From assembly GCF_022059845.1 (NCBI RefSeq), contig NZ_CP091853.1, forward strand, positions 211,023 through 275,022: a DNA stretch of 64,000 nt, read 5' to 3'. Positions 25,597-34,273 of this stretch are shown piece after piece. Source of the stretch: Terrirubrum flagellatum. Lineage in GTDB: Bacteria; Pseudomonadota; Alphaproteobacteria; Rhizobiales; Beijerinckiaceae. Within the stretch, counting starts at the first letter, position 1. The number at the start of each line of letters is the position of its first letter. The position numbers were made by a program, and so were the translations under genes. The notes under the pieces are model-generated. The model was not told where the DNA came from and did no database searches. It worked only from the letters and a program-made list of their open reading frames with translations.

Positions 25597-27030
25597 CTAT
25601 TCGAGAGCGGCGACTTCGCGGGCGACGGCTGCGACGCCGGCGTTGCGCGCGCGGACGCGGGGCAGAATGTCTCGCGCGGCTTTGACGATTGCAGCTTCGT
25701 CGATCGTCACGGCGCGTCCGTCCTCGACGAGCACGCGGCCATCGACGATGACGGTGCGCACGCCGCCGCCGCGTTCGCCGAAGACAAGCTGCTGCGCGGG
25801 ATCGTTGAGCGGCGTCCACCAGGTCTCTGAGAGATCGTAGAGGACGAGATCGGCCTTGGCGCCGACCTCGATTGTTCCGAGATCGGCCTCCATCATCGCG
25901 GCCGCGCCGCCCGTCGTGCCCATGGCGAGCGCCTGTTCGACCGTGATCCAGCGGGCGCGATCGGGCTCCTGCGGCCGGTGCAGGATCGCGGCGAGCGTCA
26001 TGGCGTCATGCATGATCGCGTTGTCGTTGGTGCTGACTCCGTCGGCGCCAAGCGCGCAAGTCACGTCCGCCGCGACGAATTTCGGGATCGGCGGCACGCC
26101 TGATCCGATCTTGAGATTGCTCTCGGGATTGAAGACGGCGACGGCGCCCTTTTCCGCCATCAGCGCAATCTCGGAATCGGAAAGCCAGTTGCAGTGGGCG
26201 TTGCTCCAGCGCCGAGAGAAAGCGCCGATCGCCGCCATATGCTCGACCATCGAGCGGCCGTACTTCGCCCGCGCAAGTTCGGCCTGGGTGCGCGTCTCAA
26301 GGAGATGGCAGTGAACGCCGGAGTCACGCTCCTGCGCGATCTTTTCGCATGCGACGAGGAGCGCGTCAGAGCAACGCATCGGATTGGAAGGCGCAGGAAA
26401 GATGCGAATGCGGCCAGCCCTTCGATCGAAGCGCGCCATCGCCTCGCGCACCACGCCGAGGCTCTCATCGAGCGGGCGCGGAGCCAGTGAATTGCCGGTC
26501 TTCAGCGCCGTCTTCAGACTCTCCGTCATTCGTTCGGGCGGCGGCAGGATGTCGGAATATTCGCCGTCGAAAATGCGCAGCGCGACGACGGCGCGCATGC
26601 CGCAATCCTCGAAGGCGCGCACGACGGTAGCGACATCGTCGATGGAAAACCACTGTTCGGGAAAATGATCGATCACCGACGTCGCGCCGGTCTTCAGCAT
26701 CTGCAGGCAGCCGATTGTCGCCGAGACGTAGATTTCCTCCTGCGAGCGATTGGCGGTGTCGACCTGGTTCTCCCACATGAACACCTTGTGATTCATGCGG
26801 TCGGCGGTGCCGTGAGAAAGCTGCATGGGCGAATGCCAGTGCGCGTTGACAAGGCCTGGCGCGACGAGCCGTCCACGTCCTGAAATGACCGACGCGCCGG
26901 AAGGGGCGGCGAGTCCCCGGCCGATTGCGGCGATTCTGCCTTTCTCGATCAGAATGTCTTCCGAGGTGGTTGCGCCGGCTTTGGTGAGCACGCAGTCGGC
27001 GTCGCGGATCAACAGCGGCGCGTGGATCAT
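25597..27030 (-). CDS. TrzN/AtzA/8-oxoguanine deaminase-like amidohydrolase
   Basis: A 477-residue subtype III amidohydrolase. NAHWHSP gives the first metal-binding His pair, GVHCHLLET the barrel His, HCNWL the next, and ALGADGVSTND the catalytic Asp. A final beta-sandwich strand region carries ADLVLYDL and the IVDGRVLVEDG motif. Members hydrolyse an amino or chloro substituent from aromatic N-heterocycles, for example triazines, 8-oxoguanine, S-adenosylhomocysteine or guanine. The first gene of the deaminase operon, its ATG at 27030 faces the 27331 gene across a 300-base regulatory region with an inverted repeat. The exact substrate is unknown. Confidence 0.87.
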   Translation of the reverse strand: MIHAPLLIRDADCVLTKAGATTSEDILIEKGRIAAIGRGLAAPSGASVISGRGRLVAPGLVNAHWHSPMQLSHGTADRMNHKVFMWENQVDTANRSQEEIYVSATIGCLQMLKTGATSVIDHFPEQWFSIDDVATVVRAFEDCGMRAVVALRIFDGEYSDILPPPERMTESLKTALKTGNSLAPRPLDESLGVVREAMARFDRRAGRIRIFPAPSNPMRCSDALLVACEKIAQERDSGVHCHLLETRTQAELARAKYGRSMVEHMAAIGAFSRRWSNAHCNWLSDSEIALMAEKGAVAVFNPESNLKIGSGVPPIPKFVAADVTCALGADGVSTNDNAIMHDAMTLAAILHRPQEPDRARWITVEQALAMGTTGGAAAMMEADLGTIEVGAKADLVLYDLSETWWTPLNDPAQQLVFGERGGGVRTVIVDGRVLVEDGRAVTIDEAAIVKAARDILPRVRARNAGVAAVAREVAALE

Positions 27031-27330
27031 CGGTCCTCCCGGAGGCTCGAGAAATCGACGACTGCAAGAGGCGAGCCACGCCGTTCCGAGGGTTTTTCAC
27101 GCTCGTGACGGTCGCTGCGCCATGTTTCTGTTCAGGAATGATTATTTCTTAATCAGAAATATCGACTCTTGGGCACCAGTGCCTGCAGACCCTGCCGCCA
27201 TCAGCAAGCATAAGAAATAATTGGTCTTTCAGGCCGAGGCGCGGGTGGTGAGGGAGCTTCCGATCTTTGGCACGCGCCTTGCGATCTCCTTGCGGCAGCG
27301 CCGCGAACGGCGGTCCAGGGAGCGTTCGGC
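27031..27330. promoter_or_regulatory. divergent control region between the deaminase operon and the VOC-Pot-Glx genes
   Basis: A 300-base gap with no gene; its middle (about 27110-27225) is notably A/T-rich compared with the flanks. It holds the inverted repeat at 27143-27161 and a further AGAAATA half-site at 27214-27220. It probably contains the promoters of both divergent units and a common operator. Confidence 0.55.
27143..27161. promoter_or_regulatory. 19-bp inverted repeat, probable operator
   Basis: TATTTCT and AGAAATA flank TAATC, a perfect 7-bp dyad with a 5-base spacer, in an otherwise GC-rich genome. It sits midway between divergent starts at 27030 and 27331. The XRE-cupin regulator encoded at 31986-32639 is the only local candidate to bind it. 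Confidence 0.5.
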
Positions 27331-27846
27331 ATGGCCCAGAGTTGCGCGATCACGGCCCTCTTCCACGTCCTTGTGAAAACCAACGACCTTCCGCTCACGC
27401 TCGCCTTCTACAAGGGCGTGCTGGGCCTGCGCGAAGCGCCGCGTCCAGCCATGGGCAACAGGGGCGCGTGGCTCGCCTGCGGCACGCCGGTCGGCGAGCA
27501 GATCATTCATATCTGGGCGGAAGGGGCCGGCATGGGCCCGACTGGCATCACGCCGCTTGGCACCGCCGCCATCGATCATGTCTCCTTCGTCGCCGTTGGC
27601 CACGCTGAATACCGCGACCGCTTTCGTCGTTACGGTCTGCCGTGGCGCGAATTCGTCATCCCGGGCACGACGCTTTTTCAGATGTTCGTCTATGACCCGA
27701 GCGGCGTGCAGATCGAACTCACCTTCGACATGAACAACGAACCGGGCTTCGACGTGAACGTGCCGGCCGAGCATCGCTACGCGCCGGGCGAAGTCTTCTT
27801 CGATCCTGAAACCTATCCGCCGCTCACGAAACTCATCGCCGCCTGA
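27331..27846 (+). CDS. VOC-superfamily protein
   Basis: A 171-residue protein with two VOC modules. ALFHVLVKTNDLPLTLAFYK supplies a ligand His, IDHVSFVAV the second His and VQIELTFD the Glu. VYDPSGVQIEL is the usual end of extradiol-dioxygenase or glyoxalase-like members, so it may be a metal-dependent ring-opening enzyme or isomerase. It is the first plus-strand gene after the shared control region and 38 bases before the Pot-type binding-protein gene, so it may be co-transcribed with the transporter. It is not close in sequence to the other VOC genes in the window. Confidence 0.78.
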   Translation: MAQSCAITALFHVLVKTNDLPLTLAFYKGVLGLREAPRPAMGNRGAWLACGTPVGEQIIHIWAEGAGMGPTGITPLGTAAIDHVSFVAVGHAEYRDRFRRYGLPWREFVIPGTTLFQMFVYDPSGVQIELTFDMNNEPGFDVNVPAEHRYAPGEVFFDPETYPPLTKLIAA

Positions 27847-27884
27847 CGAGGCTACTCCGCCGCCGAGAACAGAGGGGAAAACCG

Positions 27885-29054
27885 ATGGTCGACACGTCAA
27901 AGCCTATCCATCCAAAATCCGCCGCCGCGCCCCGCCGCGGCTTGTCGCGTCGCTCCGCGCTGGCTGGCGGCGCAGCGATCGTCGGTTGGACCAATCTGAC
28001 GATCATCAACAAGGCGCGCGCCGCCGGGCCGCTGCGCATCCTGTCCTGGCCTGGTTATGACGAAAAGCCGGTGGTCGGAGAATTCGAGGAGGCCAACAAG
28101 GTCAAGGTCGAGTTCAAGAACTACATCGGCGGCGAACAGATGCTGCAATATTTCGCGCAGGCGCCGAAGGGCACCTTCGACGCGATCATCAGCGACGCTG
28201 AATACATCCAGAAATTCGTCGCACAGGGCGTTCTGGAGCCGATGAATCCGGGCGACTTCAAAAATCTCGCCGAATACCATCCAAAATATCGCGATTTTCC
28301 ATTGCTTCGCGCGCCCGAGGGCAAGACCTGGGGCATCGCGACGCGCTTTTCCTGCTATGGCATCTCCTACAACAAGAAATACGTCTCTGAAGCTGACGTT
28401 GAAAGTTGGCATGGCCTGCTCGCGCCGAAGTTCAAGGGCAAGCTCGTGATGTTCGACTGGTATCTGCCGAACATGAGCAACGCCAGTCTCGCGGTGATGC
28501 CGAACGCTGAACGGCCTTATGACATCAGCGAAGCGCAGCTTGGCGATGTGAAGGCATGGTTGATGAAGCTGCGTCCGCAGATTCGCTCCTTCGCCGAACA
28601 GAATCAGGGCCTCGTCAGCGCTCTCGCCAACGAGGACGCCATCGCTACGCCCTATGGCGACATGGATATCGAGATGACCGTCGCCGGCTACGACAATTTT
28701 GTCTCGACGATTCCGAAGGAAGGCTCGATCCGCTGGAGCGAAGCCGCCTGCCTCTGCAAGGATTCCGGCAACAAGGAGCTCGCGCTCAAGTGGATCGACT
28801 ACATGAGCGGCGCGAAGGTGCAGTCGAACCTTGTCTACACCAAGGGATTCAAGGCGCGCGCTCCCAACATGAAGGTGGTGAATTTCTGGAACGCCGAGCA
28901 GACCAAGCTCATGAGCTACGTTCCGGACCCGAAGAATCCAGGCAAGATGCTGGTCGAGACGATGATCGAGAAAAGCTCGCCGCGCGGCCTGCCAGTGCAG
29001 CAGCCTGACTCAGCGTGGATCGCCATCTACAACGCCTTCAAGTCGCAGGCGTGA
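27885..29054 (+). CDS. spermidine/putrescine-type ABC transporter substrate-binding protein (Tat-exported)
   Basis: A 389-residue PotD/PotF-family periplasmic protein. The N-terminus has a twin-arginine motif (SRRSALAGGAA) followed by a hydrophobic stretch to ARAAG, indicating Tat export. The mature protein starts PLRILSWPGYDEK and keeps the two-lobed PotD fold, including GIATRFSCYGISYN. The family binds polyamines and other cationic or N-rich solutes. The start ATG 27885 follows AGAGGGGA. Its stop overlaps the GTG start of the ATPase gene. A ligand related to the neighbouring creatininase and deaminase genes is more likely than a polyamine, which is an inference from context. Confidence 0.87.
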   Translation: MVDTSKPIHPKSAAAPRRGLSRRSALAGGAAIVGWTNLTIINKARAAGPLRILSWPGYDEKPVVGEFEEANKVKVEFKNYIGGEQMLQYFAQAPKGTFDAIISDAEYIQKFVAQGVLEPMNPGDFKNLAEYHPKYRDFPLLRAPEGKTWGIATRFSCYGISYNKKYVSEADVESWHGLLAPKFKGKLVMFDWYLPNMSNASLAVMPNAERPYDISEAQLGDVKAWLMKLRPQIRSFAEQNQGLVSALANEDAIATPYGDMDIEMTVAGYDNFVSTIPKEGSIRWSEAACLCKDSGNKELALKWIDYMSGAKVQSNLVYTKGFKARAPNMKVVNFWNAEQTKLMSYVPDPKNPGKMLVETMIEKSSPRGLPVQQPDSAWIAIYNAFKSQA

Positions 29055-30217
29055 GCGACGGCGCGGAATTCAAGACACGCCCGGCCCTTGCGCTCGAGTC
29101 CGTGCGCAAGGCGTTCGGTCGCCATGTGGTTCTCGAAGGCGCGAGCTTTACGGTCGCGCCGGGAGAATTCGTGGCGATCATGGGACCTTCGGGCTGCGGG
29201 AAAACAACGCTGTTGCGCATTGTCGCCGGACTTGAGACCCCTGACGAGGGTTTCATTCGCGTCGCCGACCGCTATGTCGATGATCAGCCTATTCATGCGC
29301 GCGGCGTGCGGCTGGTCTGGCAAAATTACGCCCTGTTTCCGCATCTGGATGTTCGACGCAACATCGCTTTCGGCCTGACGTTGCGTCGACACGACAAGGC
29401 TGCGGTGAAGGCGAAGGTCGACGAAGTGGCGGCGCTCGTCGACGTTTCCGATCTTCTGTCGCGCCGCATCGATGCGCTCAGCGGCGGCCAGAAGCAACGC
29501 GTCGCCATCGCGCGGGCGCTCGCTACCGATCCCGAGATATTGCTGCTCGACGAGCCGCTCAGCGCGCTCGATGCGCATCTGCGGTCGCGCGTGCAGAGCG
29601 AATTGAAGCGCTTGCAGCGCCGCCTCGGCATTTCCTTTCTTTATGTGACGCATAACCAGAGCGAGGCCTTCTCGATGGCCGATCGCGTCGTCGTGATGAA
29701 TCGCGGCCGCGTTGAACAGATCGGCGCGCCGCAGGATATATTCATGGCGCCGCAAACGAGGTTCGTGGCCGAATTCGTCGGTATGAACAATGTTGTCGAT
29801 GGCGTTTGTCGCGGTGTCGAGAACGGGCTCGCGATCATCGAAGCCGGTTGCGGCCGCGTTCTGGCGGCGCTGCCGCCGGGCGTCGCGGCGCCAACAGCAG
29901 GCGCGCCCGCAACGCTTGTCGTTCAGGCCGGAAAAATCCGTCGCCGGTCATCAGGAGGCGTGCGCGAGAACCGCATCGCGGCGACCCTGAAGGAGCGAGA
30001 ATTCGTCGGCTCGCAAGTTGTCTACACGCTCGCCGCCGCGGACGACGGCGAATGGCGCGTCGTCGTGCAGGAGCCGTTTGGCGCGCTGGAGGCTCCCGTT
30101 GAGTCCGTCGTCGATCTTTGGTTCGCGCCGGAAGACGCCTACATCCTGCCAGACCCGACCTCGGCGCCCCACGCTGCCGGCGAAGCCGTGATCGCCGCGC
30201 CGGATCTCGCCGCATGA
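29051..30217 (+). CDS. spermidine/putrescine-type ABC transporter ATP-binding protein
   Basis: A 388-residue PotA-type ATPase. It shows Walker A GPSGCGKTT, Q-loop region VWQNYALFP, signature LSGGQKQR, Walker B ILLLDEPLSALD and switch His in YVTHNQSEA, followed by a C-terminal TOBE-like domain of about 130 residues. I place the start at GTG 29051, whose GTGA overlaps the binding-protein stop. The frame is open further upstream but would run inside that gene. It overlaps the first permease by ATGA, so the four transporter genes form one translationally coupled unit. Confidence 0.9.
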   Translation: MSDGAEFKTRPALALESVRKAFGRHVVLEGASFTVAPGEFVAIMGPSGCGKTTLLRIVAGLETPDEGFIRVADRYVDDQPIHARGVRLVWQNYALFPHLDVRRNIAFGLTLRRHDKAAVKAKVDEVAALVDVSDLLSRRIDALSGGQKQRVAIARALATDPEILLLDEPLSALDAHLRSRVQSELKRLQRRLGISFLYVTHNQSEAFSMADRVVVMNRGRVEQIGAPQDIFMAPQTRFVAEFVGMNNVVDGVCRGVENGLAIIEAGCGRVLAALPPGVAAPTAGAPATLVVQAGKIRRRSSGGVRENRIAATLKEREFVGSQVVYTLAAADDGEWRVVVQEPFGALEAPVESVVDLWFAPEDAYILPDPTSAPHAAGEAVIAAPDLAA

Positions 30218-31149
30218 GCGCCGTAGCGCTTGGCGCCGCTGCGCCGCCTGCCGGCCGTCGCCGCAGCGGCGGAGGGCTGGTGTATATTGTCGCGATTGGC
30301 CTGCCGGCCGCCTTCTTCGTCGCGTTCTTTCTCGGCCCGCTTCTCTATCTCGTGCTGCTCGGTTTCTGGCGGGTCGAGAATTTTTCGATCGTGACGAGTT
30401 TCAGCTTCGGCAATTATCGCGACATCGCCGCCAATTTCTGGCGCGGCTCCAGCTACGGCCTCGCCATCGCCCAGACGCTTTATGTCGCCGCGACCACGGC
30501 GATCCTGGCGGTGGCGCTGACCTATCCGATGGCGCTCGCCATCGTCTTCTCCGTGCCGGAGCGCTGGCAGCGACTCGTCATCCTGCTTTCGGTCGCGCCG
30601 TTCTGGACGAGTTACATCCTGCGCGTCTACGCGTGGCAGGTGCTTCTCGCCCGGCGCGGCGTCGTCAACGGCGCGCTTGCTTATATCGGCCTCGGCGACT
30701 GGCAGGTGAACATTCTCTACACGCAGATAGCGACGCGCATCGGTCTCTTGCATTTTCTCGCGCCAATTCTCGTCATCATCCTCTATGTGTCGATCCGCAA
30801 TGTCGATCCGACATTGATTGAAGCCTCGCGCCAAATTGGGGCGACGCGCATACAGACGCTAGGCCGCGTCATCCTGCCGATGACACGAACGGGCGTCATT
30901 CTAAGCCTCTCCTTTGCAGCGTTGGTGGCCTGCGGCGACGTGCTGTCGGGCTCCATTCTCGGCGGCGGCGCTGGCGATTCAGCGCTTGGCAAGGCGCCGC
31001 TCTTCGCCAACATGATTGTACGCGCCTATGCGAGTTCGACCAACCTGCCGCATACGGCAGCGCTCGCTATCGTGCTCATTCTGGTGATGATCGCTCTACT
31101 TCTCATTGGCTTTGCCGCGTCCGAGCGCACGAAGATCGTGACGAAATGA
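30214..31149 (+). CDS. Pot-type ABC transporter permease (PotB-like)
   Basis: A 311-residue inner-membrane permease with about six hydrophobic segments. The EAA loop is IEASRQIGATRIQTLGRVILP, contacting the ATPase. The first residues (about 1-28) are Ala/Arg-rich and cytoplasmic. The start ATG 30214 overlaps the ATPase stop by 4 bases; the apparent longer frame from 30118 lies inside the ATPase gene. PotB-like permeases pair with a PotC-like partner, here the next gene. Confidence 0.9.
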   Translation: MSAVALGAAAPPAGRRRSGGGLVYIVAIGLPAAFFVAFFLGPLLYLVLLGFWRVENFSIVTSFSFGNYRDIAANFWRGSSYGLAIAQTLYVAATTAILAVALTYPMALAIVFSVPERWQRLVILLSVAPFWTSYILRVYAWQVLLARRGVVNGALAYIGLGDWQVNILYTQIATRIGLLHFLAPILVIILYVSIRNVDPTLIEASRQIGATRIQTLGRVILPMTRTGVILSLSFAALVACGDVLSGSILGGGAGDSALGKAPLFANMIVRAYASSTNLPHTAALAIVLILVMIALLLIGFAASERTKIVTK

Positions 31150-31967
31150 GTGTCAAGTCTGGAAGCCGCTTGCCGGCGCTCGGCCGCGCCTATCTCGCGT
31201 TCTGCTTCGTCTTCCTGCTCTTGCCTATCGCAACGCTGATCGTCTTCTCCTTTCAGCGCAATCAGTACGCGTCGATACCCGGCCAGGGCTGGAGCCTACG
31301 CTGGTATCAAAAGCTTTTCTCTGATGGTTCGCTGCTGGATGCCCTGCAGGCCAGCCTCGTCGTCTCACCACTCGCCGCAACCGGCGCGTGCGTTGTCGGC
31401 TTTTTCGCGGCGTACGCCATCCATCGCTACCGCTTCCGCGGCCGTGTGGCGCTTATGCTGCTGATCATGACGCCAATGCTGATTCCCGCGCTGATCCTTG
31501 GCATCGGATTTCTTGGACTCCTCTCCCGTTTCGGTCTTCAGGGCGAACTCTACAGCGTTATCCTCTCGCATATCGTGCTGGTCACCGCGCCCGCGATGGC
31601 GCTGATCCAGCTCAGGCTGTCACAGATGCCGGAGTCACTGGAGGAGGCCGCGCGTAACCTCGGCGCGACGGAATGGCAGAGCCTGACGCGAATCGTGCTG
31701 CCGTGGGCGCTGCCGGGAATCGCCGGCGGGTGGATTCTCGCTTTTACCTTCTCGTTCGATGAGTTCGTCATCGCCTGGTTCGTTTGCGGCTTCCATCCGA
31801 CGCTGCCGGTGGCGATCTACGCCTATATCGTCGGGTCGGCCGATCCATCGCTCAATGCAATGGCGGCGATCATTTTCCTTCTGTCCTGCGTTATGCTTCT
31901 GTGCGCGGAACTGATCCTTGCGCCGTTCCTCGCGGATCGTCGCGTCGAGGCGCCGGCGGTCGCATGA
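31146..31967 (+). CDS. Pot-type ABC transporter permease (PotC-like)
   Basis: A 273-residue inner-membrane permease with six predicted membrane segments. The EAA loop reads LEEAARNLGATEWQSLTRIV, and a conserved FSFDEFVIAWF follows in the C-terminal part, characteristic of PotC. The start overlaps the PotB-like gene by ATGA. It is the last transporter gene and is followed after 18 bases by the regulator. Confidence 0.9.
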   Translation: MSVKSGSRLPALGRAYLAFCFVFLLLPIATLIVFSFQRNQYASIPGQGWSLRWYQKLFSDGSLLDALQASLVVSPLAATGACVVGFFAAYAIHRYRFRGRVALMLLIMTPMLIPALILGIGFLGLLSRFGLQGELYSVILSHIVLVTAPAMALIQLRLSQMPESLEEAARNLGATEWQSLTRIVLPWALPGIAGGWILAFTFSFDEFVIAWFVCGFHPTLPVAIYAYIVGSADPSLNAMAAIIFLLSCVMLLCAELILAPFLADRRVEAPAVA

Positions 31968-31985
31968 AACGCGCAGGCTCAAGGA

Positions 31986-32639
31986 ATGGGAGCGATTGTG
32001 AAGAGCGACGAAGCGACTTTGCGGGGCCCCGACGTCGCCGGCGTCTCCAACGCGCCGGCGACGCGCGAACGGACGCTGGAAGCAATCATTGGCATGAAAA
32101 TCCGCTCGCTTCGCCTTGCGCAGCAGCTCACGGCGGCGGAGCTTGCGGTCCGCTCCGGCCTTTCCGGAAGCATGCTGTCGAAGATCGAAAATGGCGCGAT
32201 CTCGGCGTCGCTTGCGACGCTGCAGGCGATTGCGGAAGCGCTGAATACGCCGATCGCCAGTTTTTTCCACGGGGCCGAAGAGCGGCGCGACTGTTCCTAC
32301 GTTCCGGCCGGGCAGGGCGTGAAGATAGAACGCCGCGGCACCAAGGTTGGCCACCATTACGAACTGCTCGGCCATCTTCTTGCACCCGAATTCGAATTCG
32401 AACCTTATCTCATCACGCTTTCAGACGGGGCGCAGGCCTATACCGGATTTCAGCATCAGGGGCTCGAATTCATCTACATGCTGACGGGCCGCGTGACCTA
32501 TCGCCATGGCGACGCGACCTATCCGTTGGCGCCCGGAGATTCTCTCTTCTTCGATGCGGGCGCGCCGCACGGGCCGGAACGGCTCGACGAAACTCCGATG
32601 ACGTATCTGTCCATCATTGTCTGGCCGCGTCAGCGCTGA
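31986..32639 (+). CDS. XRE-family regulator with C-terminal cupin domain
   Basis: A 217-residue protein. Residues about 30-90 form an XRE helix-turn-helix (GMKIRSLRLAQQLTAAELA, then SGLSGSMLSKIENG). Residues about 120-215 form a small cupin (GLEFIYMLTGRVTY and LAPGDSLFFDAGAPHGPE) that probably senses a metabolite. Such XRE-cupin proteins often control polyamine or amine catabolism, and homologues commonly accompany glxBCD-glnT clusters. It lies between the transporter and the glx genes on the same strand, so it is a good candidate regulator of both and perhaps of the divergent deaminase operon. ATG 31986 is given; GTG 31998 has a better-spaced GGGAG and may be the true start. Confidence 0.87.
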   Translation: MGAIVKSDEATLRGPDVAGVSNAPATRERTLEAIIGMKIRSLRLAQQLTAAELAVRSGLSGSMLSKIENGAISASLATLQAIAEALNTPIASFFHGAEERRDCSYVPAGQGVKIERRGTKVGHHYELLGHLLAPEFEFEPYLITLSDGAQAYTGFQHQGLEFIYMLTGRVTYRHGDATYPLAPGDSLFFDAGAPHGPERLDETPMTYLSIIVWPRQR

Positions 32640-32692
32640 CCGCCAGCGCCGCTGTCCAGCGTCATTCCGCGACGGCGGAGCGGTAGACGGGC

Positions 32693-33583
32693 GTGTGCGG
32701 CATTGTCGGCCTTTTCCTCAAGGATCCCGCGCTTGAGCCACAGCTCGGCGCGCTGATCGCGCCGATGCTTGCCTCCATGTCCGATCGTGGGCCGGACTCG
32801 GCGGGTTTCGCGATCTATGGCGCGGCGCGGGAAAGCGAAACGAAGCTCACCGTGCAGTCGAAAACGCCGGACGAATCCTTCGGCGCTCTGCAACGGGGCA
32901 TCGTCGAAGCCGGCCTTGAGGCGCGCATCGAACGCCGCGAAACGCATGCAGTGGTGTATGCGCCCGCTGCGGCGCAAGCGGCGCTGGCGGCGCTGATCGC
33001 CGCAGCGCCCGAACTGCGCGTCATGGCTTCGGGCGAAGCTATCGAAATCTACAAAGAGGTTGGATCGCCCCGAGACGTTGCACAGCGCTTCGACCTCGCG
33101 GGCATGGCAGGGACGCATGCCATCGGCCACACCCGCATGGCGACTGAATCCGCCGTGACGATCCTCGGCGCGCATCCATTCTCGACAGGCCCGGATCAAT
33201 GTCTCGTCCATAACGGCTCGCTGTCCAACCATAACGACTTGCGCCGCGCGCTGCGCCGCGAAGGGCTGCGTTTCGAAACCGAAAACGATACCGAGGTCGC
33301 CGCCGCCTATCTCACGCAGCGCATGGCGCAGGGGCGCGGCCTTGCCGACGCGCTGCAGGACGGGCTGGCTGATCTCGACGGCTTCTACACTTTCGTTGTC
33401 GGCGCGCGGAGGGGTTTCGCCGTTCTACGCGACCGGATCGCCTGCAAGCCCGCCATCCTCGCCGAGACCGACCGCTATGTCGCTTTCGGCTCCGAATACC
33501 GGGCGCTCGTCGACCTGCCGGGCATCGAAGCTGCGCGCGTCTGGGAGCCCGAGCCCGCCACCGTCTATGCGTGGGAGCATTGA
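32693..33583 (+). CDS. glxB: class II glutamine amidotransferase domain protein (GlxB/MgsA-like)
   Basis: A 296-residue N-terminal-nucleophile glutaminase. Translation starts at GTG 32693 so that the second codon is Cys (MCGIVGLF), which becomes the catalytic N-terminal residue after Met removal. Further motifs are MSDRGPDSAG and LVHNGSLSNHNDLRR. It corresponds to the separated GAT domain of glutamate synthase. In methylotrophs the MgsA-MgsB-MgsC set is N-methylglutamate synthase, which forms N-methylglutamate from methylamine and glutamate. It is followed by its partners glxC and glxD at tight spacing. In rhizobia the same set is called glxBCD and lies with glnT, and its exact role there is less certain. 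Confidence 0.87.
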   Translation: MCGIVGLFLKDPALEPQLGALIAPMLASMSDRGPDSAGFAIYGAARESETKLTVQSKTPDESFGALQRGIVEAGLEARIERRETHAVVYAPAAAQAALAALIAAAPELRVMASGEAIEIYKEVGSPRDVAQRFDLAGMAGTHAIGHTRMATESAVTILGAHPFSTGPDQCLVHNGSLSNHNDLRRALRREGLRFETENDTEVAAAYLTQRMAQGRGLADALQDGLADLDGFYTFVVGARRGFAVLRDRIACKPAILAETDRYVAFGSEYRALVDLPGIEAARVWEPEPATVYAWEH

Positions 33584-33586
33584 ACG

Positions 33587-34273
33587 TTGCGGACGTTCGA
33601 TCTTTCGACGACTTCGCTGCGCGATCTCAACCGGGCGCTGCACGCGGTCGAGGCGGGTGCCAACGATCTCGACTTTGAAATCCTCAATCCTCGCGGCGCG
33701 CACGCTGTCGCAGTCGGTCTTGATGCGCCGCTCCGCGTCGTCGCGCGCGGCAGCGTCGGCTACTATTGCGCCGGCATGAACGCGCGGGCGACCGTTATCG
33801 TGCATGGCTCTGCCGGTCCGGGCGTCGCCGAGAACATCATGTCCGGCGAAGTCATCGTCAAAGGCGACGCCAGCCAGTACGCCGGCGCGACCGGGCGCGG
33901 CGGGCTGTTGGTGATCGAGGGCAACGCGTCCTCGCGCTGCGGCATTTCAATGAAGGGCGTCGACATCGTTGTGCGCGGCCGGGTTGGGCACATGTCAGCC
34001 TTCATGGCGCAGTCCGGCAACCTTGTCATATGCGGCGACGCCGGCGACGCGCTCGGCGATTCGATCTACGAGGCGAAGCTCTTCGTGCGCGGCGCGGTGA
34101 AAAGTCTCGGCGCCGATTGCATCGAGAAAGAGATGCGTCCCGAACATCGCGCGACGCTTGCGGGTCTTCTTGCCCGCGCTGGCTTCGATGACGTGGATCC
34201 CGACGAATTCCGCCGCTTCGGTTCGGCGCGCAAACTTTACCATTTTCACATCGACAATGCAGAGACCTATTGA
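33587..34273 (+). CDS. glxC: GXGXG-domain protein of glutamate-synthase type (GlxC/MgsB-like)
   Basis: A 228-residue protein built of the right-handed beta-helix repeats found at the C-terminus of glutamate synthase alpha subunits. Glycine-rich turns are visible in GYYCAGMNARATVIVHGSAG, GDASQYAGATGRGG and RGRVGHMSAF. It is a structural subunit of the GlxBCD/MgsABC complex. The start is an unusual TTG at 33587, 3 bases after the glxB stop, and it gives the expected RTFDLS beginning; no alternative ATG fits. Its stop shares bases with the glxD start (TGATG). Confidence 0.87.
   Translation: MRTFDLSTTSLRDLNRALHAVEAGANDLDFEILNPRGAHAVAVGLDAPLRVVARGSVGYYCAGMNARATVIVHGSAGPGVAENIMSGEVIVKGDASQYAGATGRGGLLVIEGNASSRCGISMKGVDIVVRGRVGHMSAFMAQSGNLVICGDAGDALGDSIYEAKLFVRGAVKSLGADCIEKEMRPEHRATLAGLLARAGFDDVDPDEFRRFGSARKLYHFHIDNAETY

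Noticed and set aside
24389..25840. Long 483-codon plus-strand frame
   Set aside because: Its Arg/Asp-rich composition is that of an antisense shadow of the deaminase operon, whose three genes have full active sites.
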